Made by a program: the position numbers and the translations under genes. From JAWWOL01 sp033851545 (GTDB lineage Bacteria; Actinomycetota; Actinomycetes; JAWWOL01), in NCBI GenBank assembly GCA_033851545.1, contig JAWWOO010000040.1:1-64000 (forward strand): a stretch of 64,000 nucleotides of DNA, read 5' to 3'. Positions 34,817 to 43,387 of this stretch are shown here, in pieces. Every line of letters begins with the position of its first letter. Positions within the stretch are counted from its first letter, which is position 1. The notes beneath the pieces were generated by a model. That model saw only the letters and a list, made by a program, of their open reading frames with translations. It was not told the origin of the DNA and ran no database searches.

Positions 34817-34889
34817 GGGCCGTTAGCTCAACTGGCAGAGCAGCGGACTTTTAATCCGCGGGTTCTGGGTTCGATCCCCAGGCGGCCCA
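34817..34889 (+). tRNA. tRNA-Lys (TTT)
   Basis: Full cloverleaf: acceptor GGGCCGT/GCGGCCC, D-arm GCTC...GAGC, anticodon stem GCGGA/TCCGC with loop CTTTTAA (anticodon TTT), T-arm CTGGG TTCGATC CCCAG, discriminator A. CCA is not encoded. It sits at the point where the chromosome-like region ends and the catabolic island begins; tRNA genes are frequent integration targets. Confidence 0.95.
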
Positions 34890-35116
34890 CCCCTCCTGAC
34901 CAGCCACTACAATTTGGCCGCATAGATCAATGTGACGCTCAGCGAGGGAAATGACCTAAATTCTTACGGTCTGTAGTTGATGCTGACGAGATGTTGGCGA
35001 GGCCGCCGTCCACCCTTCCGTGAGCCGGACGGGGCAACACGAACCAAGCTCCATTGACACCGCCCAGGACGAGGCCGGACGCCGGACGGCGGAGAAGAAA
35101 TCCGCTGTCGTCTGGC

Positions 35117-35365
35117 AATGGCCAAGTGGCGGCCCCGCTGGTGGCCAACGAAAGTCCCCCACCTCGCGTGCTGGTTAGGGCTTCGTGGGGCGGCCTCCTG
35201 TCTTGGCTCGGGCTTCGCGCATCCGGTAGCTCTCGCCCTCGGTGGCGATGACGTTGTTGTGGTGCACGAGCCGGTCGAGCAGGCTGACCGGGCGCCGTGT
35301 TCGGGCAGGAACCGGCCCCATCCTTGGAAGCGCCACTGGCTCGCGATGGCCAGGCTGCGGCGGTC
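35117..35365 (-). mobile_element. IS21-family istB remnant
   Basis: On the minus strand, 35365 down to 35175 encodes the end of an IstB helper ATPase in two frames. One frame gives LAIASQWRFQGWGRFLPEHG and the next gives LLDRLVHHNNVIATEGESYRM, then REARAKTGGR and a TAA at 35175-35177. The break between them is a frameshift. The 60 bases beyond the stop (GGTGGCCAACGAAAGTCC region) look like the IS21 region between istB and its terminal repeat. No istA and no intact end on the other side are visible, so it is a dead fragment. It marks a transposition scar 230 bp from tRNA-Lys. Confidence 0.72.
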
Positions 35366-35454
35366 TTAGGCGGTTTGACCATCAGAGCCTCGGGATACAA
35401 CGGTTGGCGCTGGCACGGGACCGTTCTGCGTGTTCGGCGGAACGGTGCTGCCGG

Positions 35455-36648
35455 TTATCCGTGTGCCACGTTGAGCACTTCCCAGCATCCGCCGAGCGCG
35501 TGGTAGTCGGGGTCGTGATCGTCGCCCTTGGCGAATTGTGAGCGGTGCCCGCTGAGGTCGGGAGTCTTGTACCACCCCCCGCGTTCTGGATCGGCCATGG
35601 CCCGACTCATGTAGTTCCACAGCTCGTGCATGTCCTGAGCGTATGAGGCGTCGCCGGTTATCCGCGACAGGTTAGCGGCGGCTCCGAGCGCCTCCGGGGG
35701 TGCCCAGTACGGCTTTTCAGGCCACGCAACGTTCCCGCTTGCGTCGATACCGCCGTAGAAGCCGCCTTGCTCTGCATCCCAACCCAGTTGCCAGGCTAGG
35801 TGGTACTGGGCAATAGCTGCGTCAATCAGCCACTGCTCGTTCGAGTGAGTGTGGAGCACTGACAAGAGCTTGGCCCACTCAGCCAAATGACCTGGCAGGG
35901 CAGCGAAGCGTGACTGCATGGAGTTCCGGTCGACGCCGGCCGGCGCATCGGCTAAGGCATTCCAGTTCAGGTCGTAGTTCTCCCAAATGGGGTTGCCCGC
36001 CTTGGTAGCCTGCTGTGCAATCACCCGCGCAATCCCCAGGGCGTGATCCAGATGCCTGTCGTCGCCCGACGCCTCGTAGGTCGCTATAAGGGCCTCGCAG
36101 AAGTGCATGTTCGGGTTGTTCGAGCGGAGCAGGCCGATGTTGGTCCAGTCCGCGTCGGACGTGTCCCAGCACATAGTTGATTCGCTGAAGAACCGTCGCT
36201 CGACGAGATCGATAGTGGCGCGCAGTTGGTCGGGCGCGTCATCGAGTCCCGCCTTGACCGCGTTGGCGTGAGCGAGGAGCACGAAGGCGTGCCCGTACGC
36301 CAGCTTGCGAGTATCTGCCGGCTGGCCATCTCGGATGGTCCAGTAGTAGCCGCCGTTCACGCTGTCGTAGAACTGTCTGCCGAGGTAACGGAGGGCGGCA
36401 ACGGCGCTCTGCCGGTAGTCAGGAGAACCGAAGACGGTCGAGCCCACTGAGAAGTTGGTCACGAAGCGTGCTGCAGCGACGACGCTGCGCGTCGCCGACT
36501 CGTACGGTGTGCCGTCGCCGTTGAGCTTGGCGTTGAATCCGCCGTCGGAGTCAGCGCCATATCTGCTCCAGAAGTTTAGGGCACTCTCCGCAGAGTCCCG
36601 GACGGCCTTGAGGTCTGGTCCGGTGATGCCGATGTCTTCGCGCGTCAT
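35455..36648 (-). CDS. AGE-family sugar isomerase, mannose-isomerase-like
   Basis: A 397-residue cytosolic (alpha/alpha)6-barrel protein of the N-acylglucosamine 2-epimerase superfamily. Landmarks RKLAYGHAFVLLAHANA, LRSNNPNMHFCEALIATYEAS, FAALPGHLAEWAKLL, KPYWAPPEALGAAANL and DPDYHALGGCWE follow the D-mannose isomerase / YihS sulfoquinovose isomerase branch, not the GlcNAc epimerases; catalytic His residues are those in YGHAF, PGHLAEW and DYHALGG. It would interconvert an aldose (mannose-type) and its ketose. Last gene of a minus-strand operon with KDPG aldolase (24 bp) and sugar kinase. The 3' end runs into the IS21 scar region, but the reading frame is intact. Confidence 0.78.
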   Translation of the reverse strand: MTREDIGITGPDLKAVRDSAESALNFWSRYGADSDGGFNAKLNGDGTPYESATRSVVAAARFVTNFSVGSTVFGSPDYRQSAVAALRYLGRQFYDSVNGGYYWTIRDGQPADTRKLAYGHAFVLLAHANAVKAGLDDAPDQLRATIDLVERRFFSESTMCWDTSDADWTNIGLLRSNNPNMHFCEALIATYEASGDDRHLDHALGIARVIAQQATKAGNPIWENYDLNWNALADAPAGVDRNSMQSRFAALPGHLAEWAKLLSVLHTHSNEQWLIDAAIAQYHLAWQLGWDAEQGGFYGGIDASGNVAWPEKPYWAPPEALGAAANLSRITGDASYAQDMHELWNYMSRAMADPERGGWYKTPDLSGHRSQFAKGDDHDPDYHALGGCWEVLNVAHG

Positions 36649-36672
36649 TCCAACTCCGGTCCGTTGTGCGGG

Positions 36673-37317
36673 CTAGCCACGGAACCGATCCCTCAGGGCG
36701 CGTAGTCCGGGAAGCCCTTCGTCGAACAACTTGCTGCCCATGCCTACCGCGATAGCTCCGGCATCAAGCCAGGACCGGGCTGTATCGACCCCTATGCCTC
36801 CTGTCGGGATGACGGTGGCTCCGTCGAGCACCTCCAAGACCGAGCGAAGGTAGGCCGGACCAAGCGCAGACGCGGGGAACAGCTTGGCGATCTGTCCATT
36901 CTGGGCGGCGTCCGCTAGCTCTGAGGGGCTGAACGCGCCTCTGACGATCGGGATCTCCTCCGGTACTTCTAACATGTCGACCCAGTAGGGAGTGACGAGA
37001 AAGTCGGCTCCAGCCTTTAGGGCCGATCGGGCGAGTGAAGGCGAGGTGACGGTTCCGACGCCAATGGTGCGGTCTGCCGAGTCGGGCTGCGCCTTGAGCG
37101 ACGTGAGAACTTGCTGCCAGCCCGGTGACGTCGTAGTCAGCTCGACAACTGTCATGCCGGCTTCGAGACACATGGCCGTCTGGCTCTCGAGCTGTTCCTG
37201 GCTTTTCGCCCTGAGCACCGGCAGGATTCTGGCGGCGGAGACGATCGCCGCCAGGCGGCGGCTAGCGGCGACCCGCTCCGCAGAGGCGGCGGCTACCTCC
37301 GTCGCGTTGGATCTCAT
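36673..37317 (-). CDS. eda: KDPG/KHG aldolase
   Basis: A 214-residue class I aldolase. ILPVLRAKSQEQLESQT and VVELTTTSPG place the catalytic Glu; IGVGTVTSPSLARSALKAGADFLVTPYW is the family barrel core; IAKLFPASALGPAYLRSVL holds the Schiff-base Lys; IPTGGIGVDTARSWLDAGAIAVGMGSKL binds phosphate. It splits 2-keto-3-deoxy-6-phosphogluconate into pyruvate and glyceraldehyde-3-phosphate. The ATG overlaps the kinase stop by 4 bp, so the kinase product is directly its substrate in this pathway. Confidence 0.92.
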   Translation of the reverse strand: MRSNATEVAAASAERVAASRRLAAIVSAARILPVLRAKSQEQLESQTAMCLEAGMTVVELTTTSPGWQQVLTSLKAQPDSADRTIGVGTVTSPSLARSALKAGADFLVTPYWVDMLEVPEEIPIVRGAFSPSELADAAQNGQIAKLFPASALGPAYLRSVLEVLDGATVIPTGGIGVDTARSWLDAGAIAVGMGSKLFDEGLPGLRALRDRFRG

Positions 37318-38282
37318 CTTGCGACCGTCCCTTCGACAGGTGTGCCAATGGCCGGCGACTGGTCGGCGAGCCAGGCGCTCACTTCGGAGAGTGGAGGGAA
37401 TCCGTCATGATCGGTCTCGTGAGAAACGACCTGGGCGGCGACGAAAGCCGACAGTGCCAGCCCTACGGCGGGGTCAAGGTTGTGCAGCTGGGAATGAATC
37501 CATCCCGCGTTGAAGGCATCGCCGGCGCCGACGGGGTCTAGGGGAATGGGGACCGGCCACGCAGGCAAGACGTACGTGACCTCGTCGATGACCGCCACGA
37601 CGCCGTCGATGCCCCGCTTCACGATGACGGCCTTCGGCCCGAGTCGGCTCAGCGATGTGGCGGCCTCTCGAGGATCCTGCAGGCCGGTGATGGAGGCGGC
37701 CTCGAACTCGTTACAGAGGAAGGTCGAGGTGAAGGGGAGCGCTCGGAGCGATGCTTCGCGCATGCTCTCGACGGTTGCGAGTTGGAGACGGAAGTTTGGG
37801 TCGAAGCTCACGGACATGTTCAGGTCGACGGCGGTCTGGAGTGCGCGCCACACAAGAGCCTGGGGCCCCGGGCCAATCCACATGGCGACACCGGTGACGT
37901 GCAGGTGCCTAGCGCCGGCCAGCCTGTCGGGCAAATCCTCCGGGGACAACCCGGCCGCGGCCGAACTGTTGCGATAATAGTACGTGGTGGCCAAGAGCGG
38001 ATCGCTGCGGTCCTTGAACATCAGGCCTGTCGCTGACCCTGAGGGGCGGGACACGTAGTCCGTGACGATGCCTTCGCGCTGGGCGCGCTGCAGGATGTCG
38101 TCCCCGAACGGGTCGGCTCCTAGACGCGAGCACCAGCAGACGGAGTCGCCGAGCCGGGCCAGGCCGACTGCGGTGTTGAACTCGGCTCCGCCCACCGACT
38201 TCGCCACCACTCGTGCGTCGGCCAACCGCCCATCGATGGGAGCGAAGCATGACAACGCTTCGCCAACGGTGAAGACATCCAT
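37314..38282 (-). CDS. PfkB-family sugar kinase, probable 2-keto-3-deoxygluconate kinase
   Basis: A 322-residue ribokinase-fold kinase. VVAKSVGGAEFNTAVGLARLG is the N-terminal PfkB signature; NFRLQLATVESM-type DPNFR is the sugar-site strand; IPLDPVGAGDAFNAGWIHSQL holds the DxxGAGD anion hole and catalytic Asp. Overlap with a KDPG aldolase and the nearby mannonate dehydratase make 2-keto-3-deoxygluconate the likely substrate; the family alone cannot tell. It is first in its operon. A 16-bp palindrome (38291-38306) lies 9 bp upstream of its start. Confidence 0.82.
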   Translation of the reverse strand: MDVFTVGEALSCFAPIDGRLADARVVAKSVGGAEFNTAVGLARLGDSVCWCSRLGADPFGDDILQRAQREGIVTDYVSRPSGSATGLMFKDRSDPLLATTYYYRNSSAAAGLSPEDLPDRLAGARHLHVTGVAMWIGPGPQALVWRALQTAVDLNMSVSFDPNFRLQLATVESMREASLRALPFTSTFLCNEFEAASITGLQDPREAATSLSRLGPKAVIVKRGIDGVVAVIDEVTYVLPAWPVPIPLDPVGAGDAFNAGWIHSQLHNLDPAVGLALSAFVAAQVVSHETDHDGFPPLSEVSAWLADQSPAIGTPVEGTVAR

Positions 38283-38290
38283 CCCGCCTC

Positions 38291-38306
38291 ATTCACTTAC
38301 TTGAAC
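38291..38306. promoter_or_regulatory. Island operator site A (before kinase operon)
   Basis: ATTCA-CTTACT-TGAAC, one of five 16-bp palindromes RTTCR-N6-YGAAC in the island. It is right next to the kinase start, where a bound regulator would block transcription. A further half-site TGAAC lies at 38321-38325. Confidence 0.6.
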
Positions 38307-38397
38307 GGCAGACGTACATGTGAACGCCAAGAGCGATCCTGCCACCGCCCTCACCGATTCGCAAGCGCAGGCCTGGATACGTTGGTTTGCCGAGGTT

Positions 38398-38412
38398 GTG
38401 TCATGTTGACAC
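38398..38412. promoter_or_regulatory. Perfect palindrome GTGTCA-TGT-TGACAC
   Basis: A perfect 6-bp arm palindrome with a 3-base centre in the divergent kinase/dehydrogenase region, distinct in sequence from the RTTCR-N6-YGAAC sites. It may be the site of a second regulator. Function is not shown. Confidence 0.35.
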
Positions 38413-38450
38413 GCTGGTGAGGTGTGGCTACGTTCCAGTAGGTACACGAC

Positions 38451-38466
38451 GTTCACATCCACGAAC
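38451..38466. promoter_or_regulatory. Island operator site B (before SDR-ManD operon)
   Basis: GTTCA-CATCCA-CGAAC, second copy of the island palindrome, 26 bp before the SDR start at 38492. Confidence 0.62.
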
Positions 38467-38491
38467 GCTGACGTGAAGAGGGGTGGATGCG

Positions 38492-39361
38492 GTGCCGGGG
38501 ACTACGAGGATTGCCGTGACCGGAGCGGCAGGGATTGTTGGCTCTCTCGTGGTGTCGCACCTACGCGTGCGAGGGAACTCCATCACCTCGATCGATGTCG
38601 CAACGACGAGCGCCGAAGCAGACGGCGACCGTGCGGTCGTCGCGGACTTGACTTCCTACGCCGAGACACGATCCGCGCTTGCGGGAGCGGACGTAGTGAT
38701 TCATCTGGCTGGCATTAACGCCCCCATCTTCGACCCGCCCTGGAAAGTCCACAACAACAACGTCACCGCTTCGTACAACGTGCTTTCCGCCGCCGCCGAG
38801 CTGGGCATACGCCGAGTCGTCCAATCGTCGAGCGTGAACGCCATCGGACTCGCATGGAGCCGGAAGCCGGAGTTCGACTACTTTCCAGTGGATACGCTCC
38901 ATCGCTCGCGCACCGAGGATCCGTACAGCCTGTCCAAGCTATTTCAGGAACTACAAGCGGATTCTGTGACGCGGCGTCATGATGCTCTGACCGTGGTCAG
39001 CCTCCGCCTGCACGCCGTCTTGCCGGACGCTCAGGCCGCTCGCGATGTTCAAGTTCGCCTCGGCGACGCGTGGGCGGTCAACGGGCTGTTCGGGTATTGC
39101 ACGTACGAGTCGGTTTTGTCTGCGATCGACCTTGCCTGCCGGGCACCCGTCGCACGGCACGAAGCCCTGCTGGTCGTGGAGCCTGAGACATTCATGGTCG
39201 AGGCGTCCGCTCCTCTGGCCGCACAGTATTTTCCGGACGTCCCCTTGCGGTCCGAGTTTCTCGGCCATCGCGGATTCTTCGACACGTCGCGGACCGAGGC
39301 AATCCTAGGATGGGCGCCCTCCACGGCAGCCGTCAGACAGACACCGATGGAAGGGAACTGA
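38492..39361 (+). CDS. Extended SDR family NAD-dependent sugar dehydrogenase/epimerase-like protein
   Basis: A 289-residue oxidoreductase. GTG 38492 is chosen: GAGGGG lies 8 bases upstream, whereas the earlier GTG 38483 is inside it. RIAVTGAAGIVGSLVVSHL is the NAD-binding glycine motif; VVIHLAGINA, VQSSSVNAIG and DPYSLSKLFQELQADSV give the Ser and YxxxK catalytic residues. It is the layout of uronate or aldose dehydrogenases and epimerases of this family. Next to a mannonate dehydratase, an aldose 1-dehydrogenase making an aldonolactone is the likeliest role, with the SMP-30 lactonase at 49306 opening the ring. The specific sugar is inferred. Confidence 0.75.
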   Translation: MPGTTRIAVTGAAGIVGSLVVSHLRVRGNSITSIDVATTSAEADGDRAVVADLTSYAETRSALAGADVVIHLAGINAPIFDPPWKVHNNNVTASYNVLSAAAELGIRRVVQSSSVNAIGLAWSRKPEFDYFPVDTLHRSRTEDPYSLSKLFQELQADSVTRRHDALTVVSLRLHAVLPDAQAARDVQVRLGDAWAVNGLFGYCTYESVLSAIDLACRAPVARHEALLVVEPETFMVEASAPLAAQYFPDVPLRSEFLGHRGFFDTSRTEAILGWAPSTAAVRQTPMEGN

Positions 39362-39365
39362 GCTG

Positions 39366-40577
39366 GTGAAGATTTCAGACGCTCGTGTCATCGTCTGCAG
39401 TCCTGGACGGAACTACGTGACCCTCAAGATCGAGACGGATGAGGGTATCTACGGCATTGGTGACGCGACCCTGAACGGGCGAGAACTTGCCGTCGCGTCA
39501 TACCTGAGCGACCACCTTGTGCCGATGTTGATCGGCCGTGATCCCTCTTCCATCGAGGACCTGTGGCAGACCTTCTATCGAGGGGCTTACTGGCGGCGCG
39601 GTCCCGTCACGATGACGGCCATCGCTGCCATCGATGTCGCACTGTGGGACATCAAGGGGAAGGCGCTCAACACCCCGGTGTGGAATCTCCTCGGGGGCCG
39701 AGTCCGGGATGGGATCATGGTCTACAGCCACGTCGCTGCGCGTAGCGTGAGTGATGCGGTCGACCTCGTGAAAGGCAAGATCGAGGAAGGATTCCGCGCG
39801 ACGCGCGTGCAGGTAGCGGTCCCCGGCATCCCTGAGATGTATGGAGTGCCTGGACAGTACGATTCACGAGCTAAGAATCAGGCGGCGCTGCCGTTTACGG
39901 AGACGAGCTGGTCGACCGAGAAGTACCTGCGGTTCGTGCCCGAGATGTTCCGGCAGGTCCGAGAAGGCGTGGGCTTCGACATCGCGTTGCTCCACGATGC
40001 CCATCACCGTCTCGTTCCCAGTCAGGCCGGCTGGCTGGGCAAGCGGCTGGAGGACATCCAGTTGTTGTGGCTCGAGGACGCGGTCTCCGTCGATTTGCAA
40101 AGCTCCTACCGGCAGATCCGAGCGGCAACCACGACTCCTCTTGCCGTCGGGGAGATGCTCAACTCGCTGTACGACTCCGACCAGCTGATTCGGGAGCAGC
40201 TGATCGACTACATCCGCTCCACGGTGGTGCATGCCGGAGGAATAACCGGGCTGCGGAAGATTGCCTCGTACGCCGAGCCATTCCTCGTGCGGACGGGTTG
40301 TCACGGGGCCTCGGACCTCTCGCCGGTGACTATGTCAGCGGCCGCGCACTACAGCGTGTCCACGCACAACGCCGCCGTGCAGGAGTTCATGGGCTTCCCC
40401 GAGCAGGCGCACGAGGTCTTTTCCACCGGCTACTCAGTCACTGATGGCTTGCTCAGCCCCAGCGATTCCCCTGGTCTTGGCGTGGACATCGACGAGAAGG
40501 CTGCAAACCGTTTCCCGTACGAGCGGGCGTATCTTCCACTGTCGCGCAAGGAGGACGGCTCGATCTGGAACTGGTAG
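39366..40577 (+). CDS. manD: ManD-type mannonate dehydratase (enolase superfamily)
   Basis: A 403-residue barrel enzyme with a GTG start. It matches the ManD/RspA family in length and motifs: SDARVIVCSPGRNYVTLKIET, GIYGIGDATLNGRELAV, LWQTFYRGAYWRRGPVTMTA, AAIDVALWDIKGKALNTPVW, FDIALLHDAHHRL, WLEDAVSVDLQSSYRQIR, PLAVGEMLNSLYD, GCHGASDLSPVTMSAAAHY. It dehydrates D-mannonate (some members also D-gluconate) to 2-keto-3-deoxygluconate. It follows the SDR gene by 4 bp, and the divergent operon carries the matching kinase and aldolase. Confidence 0.9.
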   Translation: MKISDARVIVCSPGRNYVTLKIETDEGIYGIGDATLNGRELAVASYLSDHLVPMLIGRDPSSIEDLWQTFYRGAYWRRGPVTMTAIAAIDVALWDIKGKALNTPVWNLLGGRVRDGIMVYSHVAARSVSDAVDLVKGKIEEGFRATRVQVAVPGIPEMYGVPGQYDSRAKNQAALPFTETSWSTEKYLRFVPEMFRQVREGVGFDIALLHDAHHRLVPSQAGWLGKRLEDIQLLWLEDAVSVDLQSSYRQIRAATTTPLAVGEMLNSLYDSDQLIREQLIDYIRSTVVHAGGITGLRKIASYAEPFLVRTGCHGASDLSPVTMSAAAHYSVSTHNAAVQEFMGFPEQAHEVFSTGYSVTDGLLSPSDSPGLGVDIDEKAANRFPYERAYLPLSRKEDGSIWNW

Positions 40578-40594
40578 CAGTGCCCGCCGACGCG

Positions 40595-41392
40595 TTACGC
40601 TCTGGAGCGGCCGATGAGTGTGTTCACCATCGTCACCGCGTCGCGAAGCGCTGCTGTGATGTCCGTCTGTCGGGCGTCACTCATGCGACCCTCGGGGACA
40701 GAACAACTGATGGCGTTGTAGGACGACGCGGTCGGTCGGAGCGCCACGGCCATACACCGGATCCCCTCCGCGTTCTCTCCGTGATCAAGGGCATAGCCCT
40801 GTTGGCGTATCAGTTCGAGCTCATGGTGCAGCGCAGCCGGCTCGACGATCGTCTGCGGCGTCAGCGACTTGAGTGGCCAGGTCAGCCGCCGGTCGACCTC
40901 GCCAGCTGGAAGCTGGGCCAGCAACGACTTACCCAGTGCTGTCGCATGCGCAGGCAAACGTCGGCCCACCGCCGAATACAAGCGCAGCGCGTGAACGGAC
41001 TCCCGCTTCGCCAGGTAGATGACATTAGGTCCGTCGAGGCGGCCGAGGTGAACGGTCTCGCCGATCAGGTCGGACAAGGAGTCCAGAGTCCGCTGCGTCA
41101 GAGAGACGATGTCGTCGGTCTCCACGTAAGCGGCGCCGGTCAGCAGGGCGCGCAGGCCCAGTCCGTACAGGGTGCCCGTTGCGTCTGTCTCGAGCCATCC
41201 GGAAGCCGTCATGGTGCGCAGGATCCCGTGGAGGCTGCTTTTGGGGATGGACAGCTCCCGGGAGAGGGTCGCCACGCTCCGCCTTTCCGGCGAAGTGCCC
41301 AGACACTCGAGGATCTCAAGCGTGCGAACTGCCGACTTGACCATCGCGCCCCGAGCGCTCGGGTCGGCATCGGCCCCAACGGACTGGCTCAT
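40595..41392 (-). CDS. IclR-family regulator, probable controller of the island
   Basis: A 265-residue regulator. ATG 41392 is chosen because AGGAGG is 7 bases upstream; an in-frame start at 41416 would add 8 residues. An N-terminal winged HTH (AVRTLEILECLGTSPERRSVATLSRELSIPKSSLHGILRTMTASGWL) is followed by the effector domain (GETVHLGRLDGPNVIYLAKRES, HATALGKSLLAQLP, LIRQQGYALDHGENAEGIRCMAVAL, YNAISCSVPEGRM). It is divergent from the ABC importer. Two palindromes of the island set lie in the shared region, so it is the best candidate for the RTTCR-N6-YGAAC binder; ligands of this subfamily are often sugar acids or aromatic acids. Confidence 0.88.
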   Translation of the reverse strand: MSQSVGADADPSARGAMVKSAVRTLEILECLGTSPERRSVATLSRELSIPKSSLHGILRTMTASGWLETDATGTLYGLGLRALLTGAAYVETDDIVSLTQRTLDSLSDLIGETVHLGRLDGPNVIYLAKRESVHALRLYSAVGRRLPAHATALGKSLLAQLPAGEVDRRLTWPLKSLTPQTIVEPAALHHELELIRQQGYALDHGENAEGIRCMAVALRPTASSYNAISCSVPEGRMSDARQTDITAALRDAVTMVNTLIGRSRA

Positions 41393-41460
41393 GCTCGCCC
41401 TCCTGGACGGTTGCACCTCGACGGGCCCGCCAGCTGGCGACCGCGGCCCGGCCGCACATC

Positions 41461-41476
41461 GTTCATATCCGTGAAC
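41461..41476. promoter_or_regulatory. Island operator site C (before iclR gene)
   Basis: GTTCA-TATCCG-TGAAC, third copy of the palindrome, 68 bp upstream of the IclR start, consistent with autoregulation. Confidence 0.65.
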
Positions 41477-41552
41477 GTTATCACATTGATGCTTGCCAAA
41501 CAGGCTACGACGGTGTCAACTTCATATCAGTTCGTTCACGTAGAGGTAAGAC

Positions 41553-41568
41553 GTTCGCCTACATGAAC
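41553..41568. promoter_or_regulatory. Island operator site D (before ABC importer)
   Basis: GTTCG-CCTACA-TGAAC, fourth copy, 74 bp before the binding-protein start. A half-site GTTCA lies at 41534-41538. Confidence 0.62.
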
Positions 41569-41642
41569 AGACCACACAGCTTGAAGTTACCCACGGCCCA
41601 CCGGATGCCGAAGCGGCCCTCCACACCAGTCAGGGAGTCACA

Positions 41643-43355
41643 GTGGACAACCAGTTGAGGTTCAGAAGCGCTCATCGCACGCGCATCGCTGCGGTAGCAG
41701 GCACGGCCGCTGCAGCCTTGGTCTTGGCAGCATGCAGCAGCAGCTCGCATTCCACCGCGTCGAACAGCTCCTCAGCGACCAGCGACGCTGCGAGTGGTTC
41801 GGCGTCGTCCTCGAGCGGCGCGGTCGGCGGTTCGTCGTCGGCAACCAACGGCTCGGCGCATACGACGACCAGCGCCGCTTCAGGCATCGTGGCGGGGAAG
41901 AGTACCATCGCGGTTGCCGTTGCTACGGCGCCGACGACGTTCGACCCGGCCAAGGGAAGCAACACACCCGACGGGCAGCTCATGTTCGACTTGGCCTACG
42001 CCCCACTGATCAGCCTCAACGCTGACGGGACACTGGGTCCGGGCCTGGCCACCTCGTGGAACTACACAGACCAGACGCTGACCGGGTTTGAGCTGCACCT
42101 GCGCCCGGACGCGAAGTTCAGTGATGGGACTGCCGTGACGGCGCAGTCGGTCGTCAACTCGCTGCAGCACGAGCGCGAGGCCAACGGCCCAGTCGCCATC
42201 TACGTGAACGAGATTCCGTCGGCCACCGCGGTCGACGCCAGCACGGTGCTGCTGCACCTGAAGCGTGCCGATCCGCAGATTGGCCTCCTGCTGACGCAGC
42301 GATTCCTCATCGGCGAGATGGTCGGCCCCACGGGCCTGGCTAACCCGACCAAGCTCGGCACCACAACAGATGGAGCCGGCCCCTACATGCTTGACCCGTC
42401 GTCCACCGTCGCCAACGACCACTACACGTACGTCCCGAACCCGCACTACTGGGACCAGTCGGCGATCCACTTCAAGACTTTCACCGTCAAGGTGATCGCG
42501 AACCCGCAGACGGCGCTGAATGCTCTCAAGCAGGGCCAGATCGCCTACACCGGTGGGTCGTTCGCCACCGTCGACACGGCGAAGTCCCAAGGCCTTACCG
42601 TCAACTCCACGCTCTCCAGCTGGTACGGCGTCTTCCTCTGGGACCGTACTGGCGCCCTCGTGCCGGCGCTGAAGAACATCCAGGTCCGGCAGGCGCTCGA
42701 GTACGCACTCGACCGGCCGGGGCTTACCAAGGCACTGTTCGGAAGCTATGGCGTTCCCAACGACCAGATCTCGATCGCAGGATACGAGAAGGACGGGTAC
42801 GACCCAGCTTACGAGAGCCACTACACCTATGATGTCGCGAAGGCGAAGAGCCTGCTGGCGGCCGCCGGTTACCCCAACGGGTTCTCCATGACACTCGGCG
42901 GCACGTTGGCCTACGGCAACGGCGTCGTGATGGCTCAGGCGGTTGCCGACCAGTGGGCGAAGATCGGCGTGAAGGCGAAGATTCAGGCCTATCCGACGAT
43001 CCCGGACATGCTTACTCCGTGGCTCGGCAAGAAGTTGCCCGGAATCGCGGGCTTCTACGACGCACAGCCGATGTTCATCGAGTACGGCCAGGCCCTCGAT
43101 CCCAAGGCGGGTACGTTCAACCCGTTCGAGACGTCGGACCCGCAGCTCACGGCAGCGGCCGCGGCAGCGTACAGCGACACGGACGCGACCACTCTGCCGG
43201 CGGCCTGGCGGGCAGTGACCGATCGAGCCATGGATCTGGCTTGGTACGACCCGATCGCCACAGGTGCGACGATCGACTACAGCGCGAAGGACCTCCAGGG
43301 CGTCGCTCTGTCGCCCACGTCGTTCGTGCCAGACCCGACTCGGTTCCACTACTGA
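41643..43355 (+). CDS. ABC importer substrate-binding lipoprotein (SBP_bac_5)
   Basis: A 570-residue lipoprotein with a GTG start. The signal AAVAGTAAAALVLAACSSSS has a lipobox, then a long Ser/Ala/Gly linker. The mature part is a peptide/nickel-type binding protein: TFDPAKGSNTPDGQLMFDLAYAPL, LGPGLATSWNYTD, LRPDAKFSDGTAVTAQSVVNS, GAGPYMLDPSST, PNPHYWD, IQVRQALEYALDRPGLTKALF. The family imports peptides but also oligosaccharides and plant-derived conjugates. It heads the transporter operon, with the first permease 32 bp downstream. The ligand is not read from sequence. Confidence 0.9.
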   Translation: MDNQLRFRSAHRTRIAAVAGTAAAALVLAACSSSSHSTASNSSSATSDAASGSASSSSGAVGGSSSATNGSAHTTTSAASGIVAGKSTIAVAVATAPTTFDPAKGSNTPDGQLMFDLAYAPLISLNADGTLGPGLATSWNYTDQTLTGFELHLRPDAKFSDGTAVTAQSVVNSLQHEREANGPVAIYVNEIPSATAVDASTVLLHLKRADPQIGLLLTQRFLIGEMVGPTGLANPTKLGTTTDGAGPYMLDPSSTVANDHYTYVPNPHYWDQSAIHFKTFTVKVIANPQTALNALKQGQIAYTGGSFATVDTAKSQGLTVNSTLSSWYGVFLWDRTGALVPALKNIQVRQALEYALDRPGLTKALFGSYGVPNDQISIAGYEKDGYDPAYESHYTYDVAKAKSLLAAAGYPNGFSMTLGGTLAYGNGVVMAQAVADQWAKIGVKAKIQAYPTIPDMLTPWLGKKLPGIAGFYDAQPMFIEYGQALDPKAGTFNPFETSDPQLTAAAAAAYSDTDATTLPAAWRAVTDRAMDLAWYDPIATGATIDYSAKDLQGVALSPTSFVPDPTRFHY

Positions 43356-43387
43356 GTTATCTGTAACGAGTTTGGGAGGCTAGTCGC

